IMG/VR virus record: IMGVR_UViG_3300050821_006637
Location: 25,067-89,066 of that record
DNA: 64,000 nucleotides
Origin: a virus
Direction: 5' to 3' (one strand)
In this document: positions 27,001 through 35,217 of the stretch, piece after piece
How positions within the stretch are numbered: the stretch's first letter is position 1
Layout: each line of letters begins with the position of its first letter
Position numbers and translations under genes: made by a program
The notes under the pieces: generated by a model
The model's input: only the letters and a program-made list of their open reading frames with translations
Databases searched by the model: none
What the model was told of the DNA's origin: nothing

Positions 27001-29932
27001 AGAAAAGTTGGCGAATGCTCACGGGAAACTGAGGAAGAAGAGTCTTATGGGTAGTGAAGCCAAAGACTTTACTGATACGAAGAAGCCTTTGGGACCGATT
27101 GGAACCCTTCCAGGTACTACTCCAAGCCGTGAAAGAGAAACCCTCCAGGAAGCTCCTCTCACCGAAGGTGAGTTAAGTACGGAAAGACCTGGCGAGCCAG
27201 AAGCAACGGATGTATTGACAGCCCATAAAGAGGAAAAGAATATGAAGGTGAAGACGAAGGCTGCCGACCCGTTGACGGACCCCAATATGCCTCTCCCAGA
27301 AGAAGGAACGGAAGATTCCCTCCCCCTTGAGGGAAACCCAGACCTCGGTGCCACAGATGAGATGGGTGGAGACCTTGGTGATGAAGAAGACTTAGGTGAT
27401 ATGGGTGGTGATGAGTTTGATATGGGTGGACTGGATGAAGGTCCCGAAGCTGGTGGATTAGGCGAAGAGGGTTCTGGCGAAGAACCCTACGGAATGCAGG
27501 TGATGCGTCGTCTGTGGGATGACACCGCTGGTCTCCTCCACGAGTATGACCAGTTTATGGAACACTTGGAAGACGAAGCCACTCGTGGTCTCCTCCAGTC
27601 AATGCTTGAGTATCTGTCTTCCCACTTGGAACGATTGGAAAGCCACGTAGCCAGTCATCCTCGCTACGGAGAATTTCCGGGTCTTGGTGGTGAAGAGGGT
27701 GAAGAAGGAGCCGAAGGGGAGATGGGTGAGGAGGCTCCTGGCTTGGAACCAGAAGAAGGTGAAGACGTAGAAGCCTCCAGTGGACAGAGAGAAGAGCCGA
27801 CACCAGAAGAAGCTTTGATGGGAATGGCACCAGATGCCGCTCAAGGTATTCCTGGTCCTTTTAAGAGTTTAGGAAGCGTGAAGGGTCGCTTAACGAAAGA
27901 GCAATACTTCGCTCGTGTCAAGGCTTTGAAAGGTCTTCACAAGACGAAAGCCATTGATGGCGGAGAGATGCCGCACGATGACGCCTCTTCAACCCAAGGT
28001 GAAATCCAAGGGATGAATGAAGAGGCGACGAATGGAGCCGAGACTCCTCCTGGCTTTGACCACGAGCATAAGAACCTCACCACTCTCGCTACGCTCGCTC
28101 GTCTCCGTAAGGATTTGATGGGAATGGGCGCTGGCGACCAGGAGGGTGAAGAAGAATTGCAGAAGCGACTGTCTCTCATCTCTAAGATTAAAAAGATTGA
28201 GTCCTTGGTGACAGACAAGGCGGAAGAGATTCCTGGTAAAGAGAGTGAGATTATCACTGGGCAGACTGGAAAGAAGTCACAGCCTAGTGAGCATACGGAT
28301 TTGACTCCTGAAAAAGCGGGACGAATGTTAGAAGAGAATGAAGCTAACGGAGAACCTTTAACCAAGAAGCAACGCGGCTTCTTTGGAGCGGTACGCGGGA
28401 AGAAGGATAAAAAAATGAGTAAGAAGTCTTTGCTGCAAGAGCGGGTCTCCCTGCGTAACCGCTGGAAGGCCATCAAACAACTCCACGCCAAACATCTTGA
28501 TGAAGTTAATCAAGAGAAATCCCTCATCTCCTCTATGTATAAAGGACTTGAATCCAAACAGGATATGAAGTCCGTGCAAGAGAAGCAATGGCTCCATAAA
28601 AGATTCAAGGCTCTTGAAAAGAACCTTGACCCGTATTCTCAAGAGAAGACCTACATCGTCTCTCGCTTCAAGGACTTGAACTACTCCTTGAAGAAAGAAT
28701 ACAACTGGGAACCTGGAGCGGAAGACAAGAAGGCGAATGATACCGTCAAGGCTTTCGCCAAGAAGTTCAACTCCAACCACAAGAATCTTTTGGGTGAGGC
28801 GAGGAAGTTTCTCACGGAACTCAAGTCTGTCTCCCCAATGGCTTTCGGTGACCCGCATCGCCAAGAAGCGTACCACCTTTCCAAGTGCTTGCACCAGATT
28901 ATCGGTGATGTTTGTGGGAAAGGTTCCGTCCAGGCTGGATTGCAGAACTTGGCTAAGACGCTCGTCACAGAAGAGATGCCTGCGGAAGTTGGGAATAAGC
29001 CGAAGGGACCTTCCAAATACAATCCTAACGGCGAGCCGATGCAGCAGTGGGAAGAGTCGGAATCCGTCGTCAAGGGTAAGAAGAATGTTTCTTACGAATT
29101 CCCAGAACTTGCCAAAGAGAGGGAAGAAGTAAACGTAGAGCACCCGAACTCCAATCCACAGGCGAAGCCACACGATGAGCATATGCCATACCACGAGGGA
29201 GAGCATCTTCCCATCGGTGGTGTGAATGCGAAGGGAATTGGCGAGCGAGGTAGCTTCCCTGAGATGTGTGAGGAAGATGGTGTTGTCAACCTCACCGACC
29301 CGAAGGGACCTTCCAAATACTCTCCAGGCAAAGAACCCCTCCAGCAGTGGAAGGAAACCCTCGTCAAAGGTCTCCAGTCCATCGGTCAAACCGCCAACTT
29401 CTTTAAGATGCTGTCGTATAAGAAGGACTTCGGCGACGATGACCAGGAGATGGCTGGGAAGTTCGTCCTCATCCTTGCCCCCATTGAATCCCTCGCTGGT
29501 CATCTCGGTATGGAAGCCGAGGAAGGACTTGAGGGATTAGAAGAAGGTCCCTTCGGTATGGATGAAGGGTTAGAAGGTGAGTGGATGGAAGAGGAGATGG
29601 AAGAGCCAGAGCACGCTGACATCGCTAATGAAATGGGCGAAGAGATGGGTGGAGAGGGAACTCCTGGCGAGTTGATGGAGGAAGAAGAGGGTGAAGAGGA
29701 AAATGAAGAGGAGGCTGCACACCCAGAGGCTCCTGGTGAGATAGGTGAGAAGAAACAGAAGAGCCTCGCTCACGCAACTACGAAGGAAGGTTCCAATGGC
29801 AAGATGCCTAAAAGGGGTGGAATGAGTGAGAAAGATTTGAATGGTGTGATGACGGACAATATGCACCAGACACAGACGCTTTTGAATCTGCAACAGAGTT
29901 TACAGAACCTGTTGTCGAGATTACCGAATTAA
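24089..29932 (+). CDS. Prohead protease fused to a giant scaffold-like region, 1,947 aa
   Basis: Residues about 25-215 match the HK97-type prohead serine protease: LLDHGKQ (H90), GFLNSGSIGYQ (S166) and LENSLVVLPAS. An SPYS-type motif (VYPYSAKHL) follows near 218, then a Cys knot (CSCDSCSKGHSCPC). Next come long Pro/Gln-rich, acidic and coiled-coil regions. KSLRSKY occurs near residues 613 and 830, and GPSKYxPxxxPxQQW near 1639 and 1739. The acidic, helical body suits a scaffold that the protease removes during head maturation. Protease-scaffold fusions are known, but this length is exceptional. The major capsid gene follows directly. The ATG overlaps the nuclease stop and its ribosome site (AAAGG) is modest. 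Confidence 0.82.
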   Translation: MNKEVLSLLDAREKDFPFLDSSQYSYKLAGGSYGHDVPVAIRDLDIDEKTMSLWIPVCDGNRRDGVGDLLDVLGIDTSRHKKNPICLLDHGKQIPLPIARAREDPKDEESYTFRINPGEKTAGCRAYFYQGKENCDEVLGCKQFEHGILCHQLFHMAANGFLNSGSIGYQIISADPLPEDPYRGIPRGMHLQRILALENSLVVLPASQDTVGKSTNTDVYPYSAKHLEAWEYTQKSRICGSPPSPYLIKAFSSFAPPHKAQVVGGYDSKGMRTIIEDSSGNPRVTSKPLGKGGVEDTAKDLSIHTKSAEAILHGKPHPPGCKCAKCIKELPSKKSCSCDSCSKGHSCPCDTKTKGVKDLENQPASALPEKPTTKPVPTSQSAPGSPQPAQQTKTPKQAANVGQQTPRNLTPAPAPVPSQQQGQASQQASVQNTPQGQIINPVTPNAALSGLSTGAVEIPQGQQIPLAPVPTFNPAQPQRNPVQNTPQGQTPPPLPKPKYPYSLPVPPGQQAEQAPQTSGPPPLTPERLAATQRTNFNPKNLHLKKVDYSKLTPEQATKKATQAALAAGANKKQAQQIAKQVVEQMKRMGNRQHRQQRNARWTPQGPKSLDMNFHIKSLRSKYGKKSLPNTGRKFEATPDGSSLTPKLRGAPKVPGPKPVGEGASQTPPVTPKQDPTFKPVKETPPGNIEAYRNVGDASSGASNNESREPLTEGSILPEEGFEEYQEWTPESNEVGEEGSGEAQEYLEPDHIDLWIGNHVANLVDSGALENWNKEDGFDASITEIMDQISDEARAEGFEGEEYIKIMDGVIENLRLVWLDTFGDWGGEGIGPFEKSLRSKYVNKDSKKEKNPPARRNKKTANRHMAAGINSALDKSAGLKHLGVPSMNIGNIGIKWLDKKSLLGLRDKYKTAKGRLKRHRKGSPSKASVHVSSKDLDKLRKDAESKGVAVKWRSDDGKGMAKVLLEGDGGVIEKLANAHGKLRKKSLMGSEAKDFTDTKKPLGPIGTLPGTTPSRERETLQEAPLTEGELSTERPGEPEATDVLTAHKEEKNMKVKTKAADPLTDPNMPLPEEGTEDSLPLEGNPDLGATDEMGGDLGDEEDLGDMGGDEFDMGGLDEGPEAGGLGEEGSGEEPYGMQVMRRLWDDTAGLLHEYDQFMEHLEDEATRGLLQSMLEYLSSHLERLESHVASHPRYGEFPGLGGEEGEEGAEGEMGEEAPGLEPEEGEDVEASSGQREEPTPEEALMGMAPDAAQGIPGPFKSLGSVKGRLTKEQYFARVKALKGLHKTKAIDGGEMPHDDASSTQGEIQGMNEEATNGAETPPGFDHEHKNLTTLATLARLRKDLMGMGAGDQEGEEELQKRLSLISKIKKIESLVTDKAEEIPGKESEIITGQTGKKSQPSEHTDLTPEKAGRMLEENEANGEPLTKKQRGFFGAVRGKKDKKMSKKSLLQERVSLRNRWKAIKQLHAKHLDEVNQEKSLISSMYKGLESKQDMKSVQEKQWLHKRFKALEKNLDPYSQEKTYIVSRFKDLNYSLKKEYNWEPGAEDKKANDTVKAFAKKFNSNHKNLLGEARKFLTELKSVSPMAFGDPHRQEAYHLSKCLHQIIGDVCGKGSVQAGLQNLAKTLVTEEMPAEVGNKPKGPSKYNPNGEPMQQWEESESVVKGKKNVSYEFPELAKEREEVNVEHPNSNPQAKPHDEHMPYHEGEHLPIGGVNAKGIGERGSFPEMCEEDGVVNLTDPKGPSKYSPGKEPLQQWKETLVKGLQSIGQTANFFKMLSYKKDFGDDDQEMAGKFVLILAPIESLAGHLGMEAEEGLEGLEEGPFGMDEGLEGEWMEEEMEEPEHADIANEMGEEMGGEGTPGELMEEEEGEEENEEEAAHPEAPGEIGEKKQKSLAHATTKEGSNGKMPKRGGMSEKDLNGVMTDNMHQTQTLLNLQQSLQNLLSRLPN

Positions 29933-30015
29933 TTTTCACGGAAGCAAGTTCGAACGGAGACGGAATGTCGGTCCCAACTTAGAGGCCGGGGCCGGAACAG
30001 AAAGAGAAGAAGAAG

Positions 30016-31482
30016 ATGGCTGCTCCTACTTTTGAGACGGTAGCCCTGGCCACCCAGCAGAACGGCGAGGCTATCCAGTCGTTGAATAAAACCCTCGGGA
30101 CTGTTGTTGATAAACTCTCCCGTATGCCAATGCCCGGACAACCGACGCCGGAACAAGCATTCGGTACTCCTTGGATTCGTAATGGTGAGAGTTCTTTGGA
30201 TGACTCCAGAGGCTTCTCCTACCTCAAAATGATTGGGCACATCGCTGGCTTCGTCCCAGACGAGCAGTGCAAGCATGAGCGGAACCTCGCCATGAGAATG
30301 GCGAAGTGCCTCTATGCGGATGCTGGCAACGACGGCTATCAGTGGGCTTCTCAGAATCGCCTTGGTGAGAAGAAATTCCTCGCTCCACTCGCTCCTAACT
30401 TCCTCCAGGACAACTTCGTTGACCGGAGCTTCCGTCGTGAGATGAAGCAGATGGTCGCCGCAGGGACGGACGGAGCCGACCTGGGAGAAGCGAGCTGGAT
30501 TAAGCGAAAGATGCTTTCCCAGCAATATGGGACGAAAGCCCTTTCTTGGTTGAATGAACTCACTGGTGGTGCTATCGTCGCTCCGCCTGAGATGGGTGAG
30601 TTGATTGAACTTCTGAGAAATAAAGAGGCTCTGGTCAATGCAGGAGCCAGAGTTGTTCCTCTACCTCCACAGGGTAGATTAAAGTATCCTCGCCAGACTT
30701 CTCCATCCAATACCTTCTGGGTTGGTGAGAACTCTCCTATCACAGAATCCATCGTCGGTACTGGTGAGATTACTCTGCAAGCTAAGAAGCTCGCAGTCCT
30801 CATCAAGGCACCGAACGAGTTGATTCGTTTTGCCTCACCTGCGGCAGAGGCGTTGCTCCGAGACGATATGACGAAGAGTTTGGCTCTTGGTTTGGATTTG
30901 GCTGGATTAGAGGGACAGGGGAGTGACGTCAAGCCTCGCGGTGTGATTAACTATCCTGGAATCAACAGAATCCAGTCCTCTCAGATTGGTGTTAACTCTG
31001 GTGGTGTGGTAGTTGGACAGGACATCTACCGAATGATTGCTGCGGTAGAGGAAAGTGACGCGGAGTTCGAAGCGTACATCATGCGTCCGAAGACTCTGTA
31101 TAAGTATTATCAGCTGCGAGCTGATGCCGTCGTGGCGGGTGATGCGGCTGGTCCGTATCTGTTCAACCTGATTAGAGAGGCACAGGATGACACGCCCGCT
31201 TCGTTGGCTGGTTATCCCGTGGTGAAGTCGACTCAGGTTTCTCAGACTCGTTCCTATGCGGCTGCGACAAATCTGACCTATGTGGTTGGTGGAATGTGGA
31301 GTGATATGCTCATCGGTATGTTCGGTGCGATTGAGTTCGCGGCGACCACGATGGGTGACACCGCTTTCGTCAATGACCAGACGTGGGTGCGTGGTATTCT
31401 GTCGGCGGACGTGCAGTTGAGGCACGAGGCGGCGTTCGTTTTACTTGACAATCTCAACACTCTAGTTACGGCGGCAAGCTAA
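30016..31482 (+). CDS. Major capsid protein, HK97 fold
   Basis: The 488-residue protein follows the protease/scaffold gene, as expected. The C-terminal half shows HK97-gp5-like landmarks: AEFEAYIMRPKTLYKY (P-domain spine), SLAGYPVVKSTQVS, WSDMLIGMFGAIEF, and a terminal strand DVQLRHEAAFVLLDNL. The first 130 residues (helical, ending near FLQDNFVDRSF) could be a delta-domain removed by the protease. A 138-base spacer with a long hairpin separates it from the homing nuclease gene. The assignment is from fold-level sequence pattern and position. Confidence 0.85.
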   Translation: MAAPTFETVALATQQNGEAIQSLNKTLGTVVDKLSRMPMPGQPTPEQAFGTPWIRNGESSLDDSRGFSYLKMIGHIAGFVPDEQCKHERNLAMRMAKCLYADAGNDGYQWASQNRLGEKKFLAPLAPNFLQDNFVDRSFRREMKQMVAAGTDGADLGEASWIKRKMLSQQYGTKALSWLNELTGGAIVAPPEMGELIELLRNKEALVNAGARVVPLPPQGRLKYPRQTSPSNTFWVGENSPITESIVGTGEITLQAKKLAVLIKAPNELIRFASPAAEALLRDDMTKSLALGLDLAGLEGQGSDVKPRGVINYPGINRIQSSQIGVNSGGVVVGQDIYRMIAAVEESDAEFEAYIMRPKTLYKYYQLRADAVVAGDAAGPYLFNLIREAQDDTPASLAGYPVVKSTQVSQTRSYAAATNLTYVVGGMWSDMLIGMFGAIEFAATTMGDTAFVNDQTWVRGILSADVQLRHEAAFVLLDNLNTLVTAAS

Positions 31483-31500
31483 CTCAGTGTTTGAGTTGGG

Positions 31501-31526
31501 AACTGACGCAGCCTTATGTGTCAGTT
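31501..31526. other. Short hairpin after the capsid gene
   Basis: AACTGAC (31501-31507) can pair with GTCAGTT (31520-31526), a 7-bp stem with a 12-base loop. There is no T-run, so it is not a classic terminator. It may protect the 3' end of the capsid mRNA. Confidence 0.4.
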
Positions 31527-31537
31527 GTACATCTGCG

Positions 31538-31591
31538 GTCTTCAGGTTGATAAGCGATAATAATATGTGTATCTCTTACCAGCCTGAAGAC
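31538..31591. other. Long imperfect hairpin (17-bp stem) between capsid and LAGLIDADG genes
   Basis: Bases 31538-31554 (GTCTTCAGGTTGATAAG) pair with 31575-31591 (CTTACCAGCCTGAAGAC). There is one G-U pair and one A-C mismatch, and the loop is 20 bases. No U-tract follows. It lies 30 bases before the homing nuclease start. It could be an RNA processing or attenuation site, or a trace of the nuclease insertion site. Confidence 0.55.
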
Positions 31592-31620
31592 AAGCAGCAG
31601 AAACACAAAGGGAGACTGAA

Positions 31621-32508
31621 ATGAGTTCTATTACAGGGACGCTTTCTAAGGAACTTTGGAATCACAGACGGGACGTCATTATTTCTCGTTTCCAAACAGA
31701 CGACCCGAAGGATATTGCTAGAGACCTTGGTATGGATTGGACGAGTGTATATCGTTGGGCACGAAAACTAGGTATTGCTCCTAAAGGCAATGTCCGTCGC
31801 GCCCATCGCAATCAGTCCTGCAACATCCATTACTTTGACCAGTGGTCGCCAAATATGGCATATATCCTGGGGTATCTTTTTGCAGATGGCTCAGTTACGG
31901 AAGCTGGTGTAACGGCAGATGCTACTGAAAGTGACAAAGGTATTTTAGAATTCATCAAGGCGGAAACTAATTCGGTTTTGTCTATCAAAACATATGCCGG
32001 TACAAACGGGACGAAGACTTATTGTAGGATTCATCTTAATAGTAAGGTTATAAGAAATAAGCTGGTTGAGTTAGGAATGAAGCCCTCTAAAACATACTTA
32101 GATGATCCGTATCCAAATGTTCCAGAAGAATTAAATGGACACTTTGTTCGGGGATTCTTTGATGGAGATGGGAGTGCTAGTAAAGACGGAACTGAGATTA
32201 AATTTATAGGAACCATTAAATTTATCCGGGGTCTAATTGGCTCTCTTGTTCAATTAGCTGGTATGAAAGAAGCCAAAATCACTAAGTTTCTAGGAGAAAG
32301 AGCTACTTGGTGTGTTGTTCATTGGCACCACCGAGATGATATTGAAAGATTTTACCGTCACATTTATCCTGTAGACGGTTACGGGTTCTGTTTGGAACGT
32401 AAGCGGGCTAGGTTGGCGGGACGGCTCGCGAGACCTTATCGTGTCAATTGTGTTCCGCCGGCTTTTAGACGCAAAGGAGGGATGGCTGAATGTCAGCAAA
32501 TCTCTTAA
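31621..32508 (+). CDS. LAGLIDADG homing endonuclease, 295 aa
   Basis: Two LAGLIDADG helices are present: YILGYLFADGSV (81-92) and HFVRGFFDGDGSA (about 177-189). The acidic residue at the end of each coordinates metal in the cleavage site. The N-terminus carries a helix-turn-helix (DIARDLGMDWTSVYRWARKLGI, 31-52). A double-motif protein of this length acts as a monomer. GGGAGACTGAA precedes the ATG, and the 3' end overlaps the next gene by 19 bases. It is free-standing beside the major capsid gene, a frequent site for phage homing nucleases. Confidence 0.9.
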   Translation: MSSITGTLSKELWNHRRDVIISRFQTDDPKDIARDLGMDWTSVYRWARKLGIAPKGNVRRAHRNQSCNIHYFDQWSPNMAYILGYLFADGSVTEAGVTADATESDKGILEFIKAETNSVLSIKTYAGTNGTKTYCRIHLNSKVIRNKLVELGMKPSKTYLDDPYPNVPEELNGHFVRGFFDGDGSASKDGTEIKFIGTIKFIRGLIGSLVQLAGMKEAKITKFLGERATWCVVHWHHRDDIERFYRHIYPVDGYGFCLERKRARLAGRLARPYRVNCVPPAFRRKGGMAECQQIS

Positions 32509-33182
32509 TAGATTTGGGTAATACGGGTCATTTTAACCCGTCCCTAATCGCAGTCAATGGCCCGCAGTCTGGTACGGTTATTGGTCTACCTATTGATTTG
32601 GGTGACGCCAATACCTTTACCAATGTCTGGGTCGTTGCCAACGTTGCCAGCGGTCCTATTACGTTGCAAGTCCAGTGTAGTGATAGCCCTTCGGGCTTTA
32701 TCCCCTGGGGTGGAGGAGTCCCCCCTAGTGGAACCTTCACAGACCCCACCAGCGGTGCGGCTCAGTTGCCGACAAACTTTAATTCTGGTGGGCTTCTAAT
32801 TATTAATTCTGGGACTTATGCCATTCCTGGAGGAGGAGCTCCATTTTCCGGTCAGCCTGGTGTTCCCGGTGGCTATGTGGCTGGCTATGCTCCGGCCTCC
32901 TATCCGTTCGGTGCCACTCCAGTTATAAATGGTATGGGAGGAACTGCTTTCCTATTTAGTGGTTTGTTCCCAGAATTTGCCTCTGGTGGGATTGGTTTCG
33001 GAGGCTTCCAAAGAACCGGACAGTATGCCAGATTAAACCTGCTGGTTGGTTCTGGTGGCGGTAGTACAAGTGGTGGACAAGTCGTTGTCATCGGGGGATT
33101 CCTCTCTCAGAAACGCACCACGGGTTCTGGTGGCGGTTTCACGTGGCTTCCTCAATCCGGACCCAATGTCGCCAACGTGTAA
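32490..33182 (+). CDS. Beta-rich virion protein, paralogue 1 (candidate capsid decoration), 230 aa
   Basis: This is one of three related genes after the capsid gene. Shared features are an N-terminal LIDLGN..F.PS pattern, SG.VIGLPIDLGDANTFTNVWVV, a QVQCSDSPSG strand, and a C-terminal block with ASGGIGFGGFQRTGQYARLN then GFLSQ...GGGFTWLP. The sequence is Gly/Ser/Pro-rich with alternating hydrophobics, as in beta-sandwich head or decoration proteins. A decoration or head-fibre role is inferred from position and copy number. The start lies inside the homing nuclease gene (19-base overlap), with GGAGGGATGGCTGA upstream. Confidence 0.65.
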   Translation: MSANLLIDLGNTGHFNPSLIAVNGPQSGTVIGLPIDLGDANTFTNVWVVANVASGPITLQVQCSDSPSGFIPWGGGVPPSGTFTDPTSGAAQLPTNFNSGGLLIINSGTYAIPGGGAPFSGQPGVPGGYVAGYAPASYPFGATPVINGMGGTAFLFSGLFPEFASGGIGFGGFQRTGQYARLNLLVGSGGGSTSGGQVVVIGGFLSQKRTTGSGGGFTWLPQSGPNVANV

Positions 33183-33194
33183 GGAAGGGGAAAC

Positions 33195-33947
33195 ATGAGC
33201 GCTAATCTTATTGTTGATGTAACGAATACCGCAAACTATGAAGTTTCGGCATTTGCTAATACGAACAACCTCTCTGGTGCTACTACTATCGGGCAGATAG
33301 TAGACCTGTTGAATAGTGACACGTACTGCAACCTGTTCGTTGTAGCACCAGGAGTATCTGGCGTCATCCAGGTGCAGGTTCAATGCACAAACCAGTTGAA
33401 TGACGCTGGGTCTGGGTCATTCTGGTCGGGTGGTGGTTTCCCTGTGTCGGGAGCTTTTACTGACCCAACGAGTGGGCTGCCACAACTGCCGACTGTCTTC
33501 CAGTCTGGTGGTAACGTCTACTTTAATAGTGGAGTTTATCAACTTCCAGGTGGGGGATTTCCTCCTACTTCGGGAGGTAATATCCAACCATTGGTTGGTG
33601 GTTATCCTGCTGGTTCTGTCCCATTTGGTCTTACGCCGATTTATAATGCCCAGGGCGGGGCGTATCCTATTCCAGTTCTTTCTGGTGGTGGGACTGGTGG
33701 CACTAGCGGCGGTGTGCTGAGTGGCTTCTTCCCTGTCTTCGCTTCTGGTGGAATTGGCTTCGCTGCCTTCCAGCGGACGGGACGATGGGCAAGAGCTAAC
33801 ATCATAACGACTGCACTTACAGCAGTTTCCGGTACAGCGACTACTCCAATCTTTGCCGGTTTTATCAGTCAATTGGACACAACTGGTTCTGGAGGAGGTT
33901 TCAGCTGGCTTCCTCAATCTGGTGGTGGGAACACCGCCTCTGTCTAA
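33195..33947 (+). CDS. Beta-rich virion protein, paralogue 2, 250 aa
   Basis: It shares the family pattern: LIVDVTNTANYEVS, IGQIVDLLNSDTYCNLFVV, IQVQVQCTNQ, and a C-terminal GIGFAAFQRTGRWAR...GFISQ...GGGFSWLP. It has a longer Gly-rich central loop than paralogue 1. AAGGGGAAAC precedes the ATG. A terminator-like hairpin follows within 15 bases of the stop, consistent with a highly expressed capsid-linked transcript that is trimmed here. Confidence 0.65.
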   Translation: MSANLIVDVTNTANYEVSAFANTNNLSGATTIGQIVDLLNSDTYCNLFVVAPGVSGVIQVQVQCTNQLNDAGSGSFWSGGGFPVSGAFTDPTSGLPQLPTVFQSGGNVYFNSGVYQLPGGGFPPTSGGNIQPLVGGYPAGSVPFGLTPIYNAQGGAYPIPVLSGGGTGGTSGGVLSGFFPVFASGGIGFAAFQRTGRWARANIITTALTAVSGTATTPIFAGFISQLDTTGSGGGFSWLPQSGGGNTASV

Positions 33948-33961
33948 GAAGTGTTTATCCA

Positions 33962-34008
33962 AGAGGGAGTGTGTGCTCACTGCCCAAGGGCACCACTCCC
34001 TTCTTTTT
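33962..34008 (+). terminator. Intrinsic terminator-like hairpin inside the head operon
   Basis: AGGGAGTG (33964-33971) pairs with CACTCCCT (33994-34001), with a nested TGCCC/GGGCA hairpin inside, followed by TCTTTTT. It ends 15 bases before the next start codon. The 34023 gene then needs read-through, so the element may set the ratio of head proteins. Confidence 0.8.
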
Positions 34009-34022
34009 AAGAGGGATGTGAT

Positions 34023-34340
34023 ATGAGTGCCTATAATGCACCTGTGATTCCAACACAGACGACACGCAGTATCAATATCGGTTGGGTTGGATTGCCGATG
34101 AATACCGCCAATCAGATTTTATCAGCCAATGCTAATCGTGAGAAGGTCATTCTCAATGCTCCAATTGTTGGTGGTTGTAATATTTATCTAGATACCAGTA
34201 ATACTGTTAGTCCCACCACGAGTTTCCTTATTACTCCTCTTCCCGCTGGTGGTTTGGAGCTAGATTGGCCTACAGATATATGGGCTTATGCAGAAGCAGC
34301 TAATAACCACATAACATTTGCTGAGAGTGTTCTCAGTTAA
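34023..34340 (+). CDS. Hypothetical head-region protein, 105 aa
   Basis: AAGAGGGATGTGAT stands before the ATG. The protein is beta-rich with few charges (SINIGWVGLPMNTANQILSANANREKVIL and TSFLITPLPAGGLELDW). Its size and place between decoration-like genes suggest a small capsid-associated or trimeric stabilising protein. No sequence family was recognised. Confidence 0.55.
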   Translation: MSAYNAPVIPTQTTRSINIGWVGLPMNTANQILSANANREKVILNAPIVGGCNIYLDTSNTVSPTTSFLITPLPAGGLELDWPTDIWAYAEAANNHITFAESVLS

Positions 34341-34350
34341 GGGGACAAAG

Positions 34351-35112
34351 ATGGCTCAGCAGATTGTAGACCTCGGATCACGGGCACAATTCGTGCCTTC
34401 CATAGTTGGTGCCAGTCCGTCCTCTGGTACTCTGGTCGGCTTTCCTGTGGATATGAAGGATGCTGATTCATACTGCAATGTTTGGGTCGTTACGACGTCA
34501 TGTAGTGGTCCATTCCAAATCCAAGTACAGACAACAGACACATTAAGTGGTTTGTTAGTTTCTGGTGGTGGAGTTGTTTCAGGCGCTTTCACCGACCCCA
34601 CATCTGGACTGGCTTCCGTCTCAGTAGGAACTACTTTTCCTACATGGTTCCAGTCTGGTGCAATCTTAACTATTAATTCTGGTTTATGGCCGACTATTGG
34701 TGGGGGGATGGCTCAATCGGCTGTCAGTGGTTTTCCGCTTAGTGGCGGAGTCACACAAGCCTATATGGGAGGATTCCCTCAAGGAACTTTCCCATACGGA
34801 TTGACACCTACCATCCAGTTCATGGGCGGTACGGCTTTTGTACCGAACACACCGGGAATATCTGGTGTGGGGGCTGGTATCCCCCGCTTTAATTCTGGTG
34901 GTATGGCTGTTGCCGGATTTCAGAGGGTTGGTCAATATGCTAGACTGCTCCTCCTCTCAGGTGGTACAAGCACCACGGTAATCGCTGGTTTCCTGTCTCA
35001 ACTTATGGGCGGAGGCGGCGGGTTTTCCTGGAGTCCTGGCTCTGGTCTCTCTGGCGGTGTGGGAGGAACGGGATTCGTCGGTAATGGTGCAATTGGAATG
35101 CCACTTGTTTAG
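34351..35112 (+). CDS. Beta-rich virion protein, paralogue 3, 253 aa
   Basis: ATG 34351 is chosen because AAGGGGACAAAG precedes it and the family pattern begins right there (QQIVDLGSRAQFVPS). An earlier in-frame ATG at 34318 would overlap the preceding gene. Family features include LVGFPVDMKDADSYCNVWVV, FQIQVQTTD, and AGFQRVGQYARLLLL...GFLSQLMGGGGGFSW. The Gly-rich tail is longer than in the other copies. The three copies are diverged enough to suggest distinct positions in the particle. Confidence 0.65.
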   Translation: MAQQIVDLGSRAQFVPSIVGASPSSGTLVGFPVDMKDADSYCNVWVVTTSCSGPFQIQVQTTDTLSGLLVSGGGVVSGAFTDPTSGLASVSVGTTFPTWFQSGAILTINSGLWPTIGGGMAQSAVSGFPLSGGVTQAYMGGFPQGTFPYGLTPTIQFMGGTAFVPNTPGISGVGAGIPRFNSGGMAVAGFQRVGQYARLLLLSGGTSTTVIAGFLSQLMGGGGGFSWSPGSGLSGGVGGTGFVGNGAIGMPLV

Positions 35113-35128
35113 ACGAAAATTCAAGTAA

Positions 35129-35199
35129 ATTCCGCTTTCGTCTCCGGCGGAATAACACTCCCGGTGAGTCCCGCTCGTTGCGGAGGCAAGCCGGGAGTG
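35129..35199. other. Two consecutive hairpins before the connector gene
   Basis: ATTCCGC (35129-35135) pairs with GCGGAAT (35147-35153). Immediately after, CACTCCCGG (35156-35164) pairs with CCGGGAGTG (35191-35199). No U-tract follows. The pair fills most of the 105-base gap between paralogue 3 and the connector gene and may mark an mRNA processing or attenuation site. Confidence 0.55.
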
Positions 35200-35217
35200 A
35201 GTTTGAGGGAAGAATAA

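Noticed and set aside
28358-29503. A 381-codon - strand frame inside the protease-scaffold gene
   Set aside because: It mirrors the codon bias of the + strand gene, has no ribosome site and no recognisable domain; it is a shadow frame.
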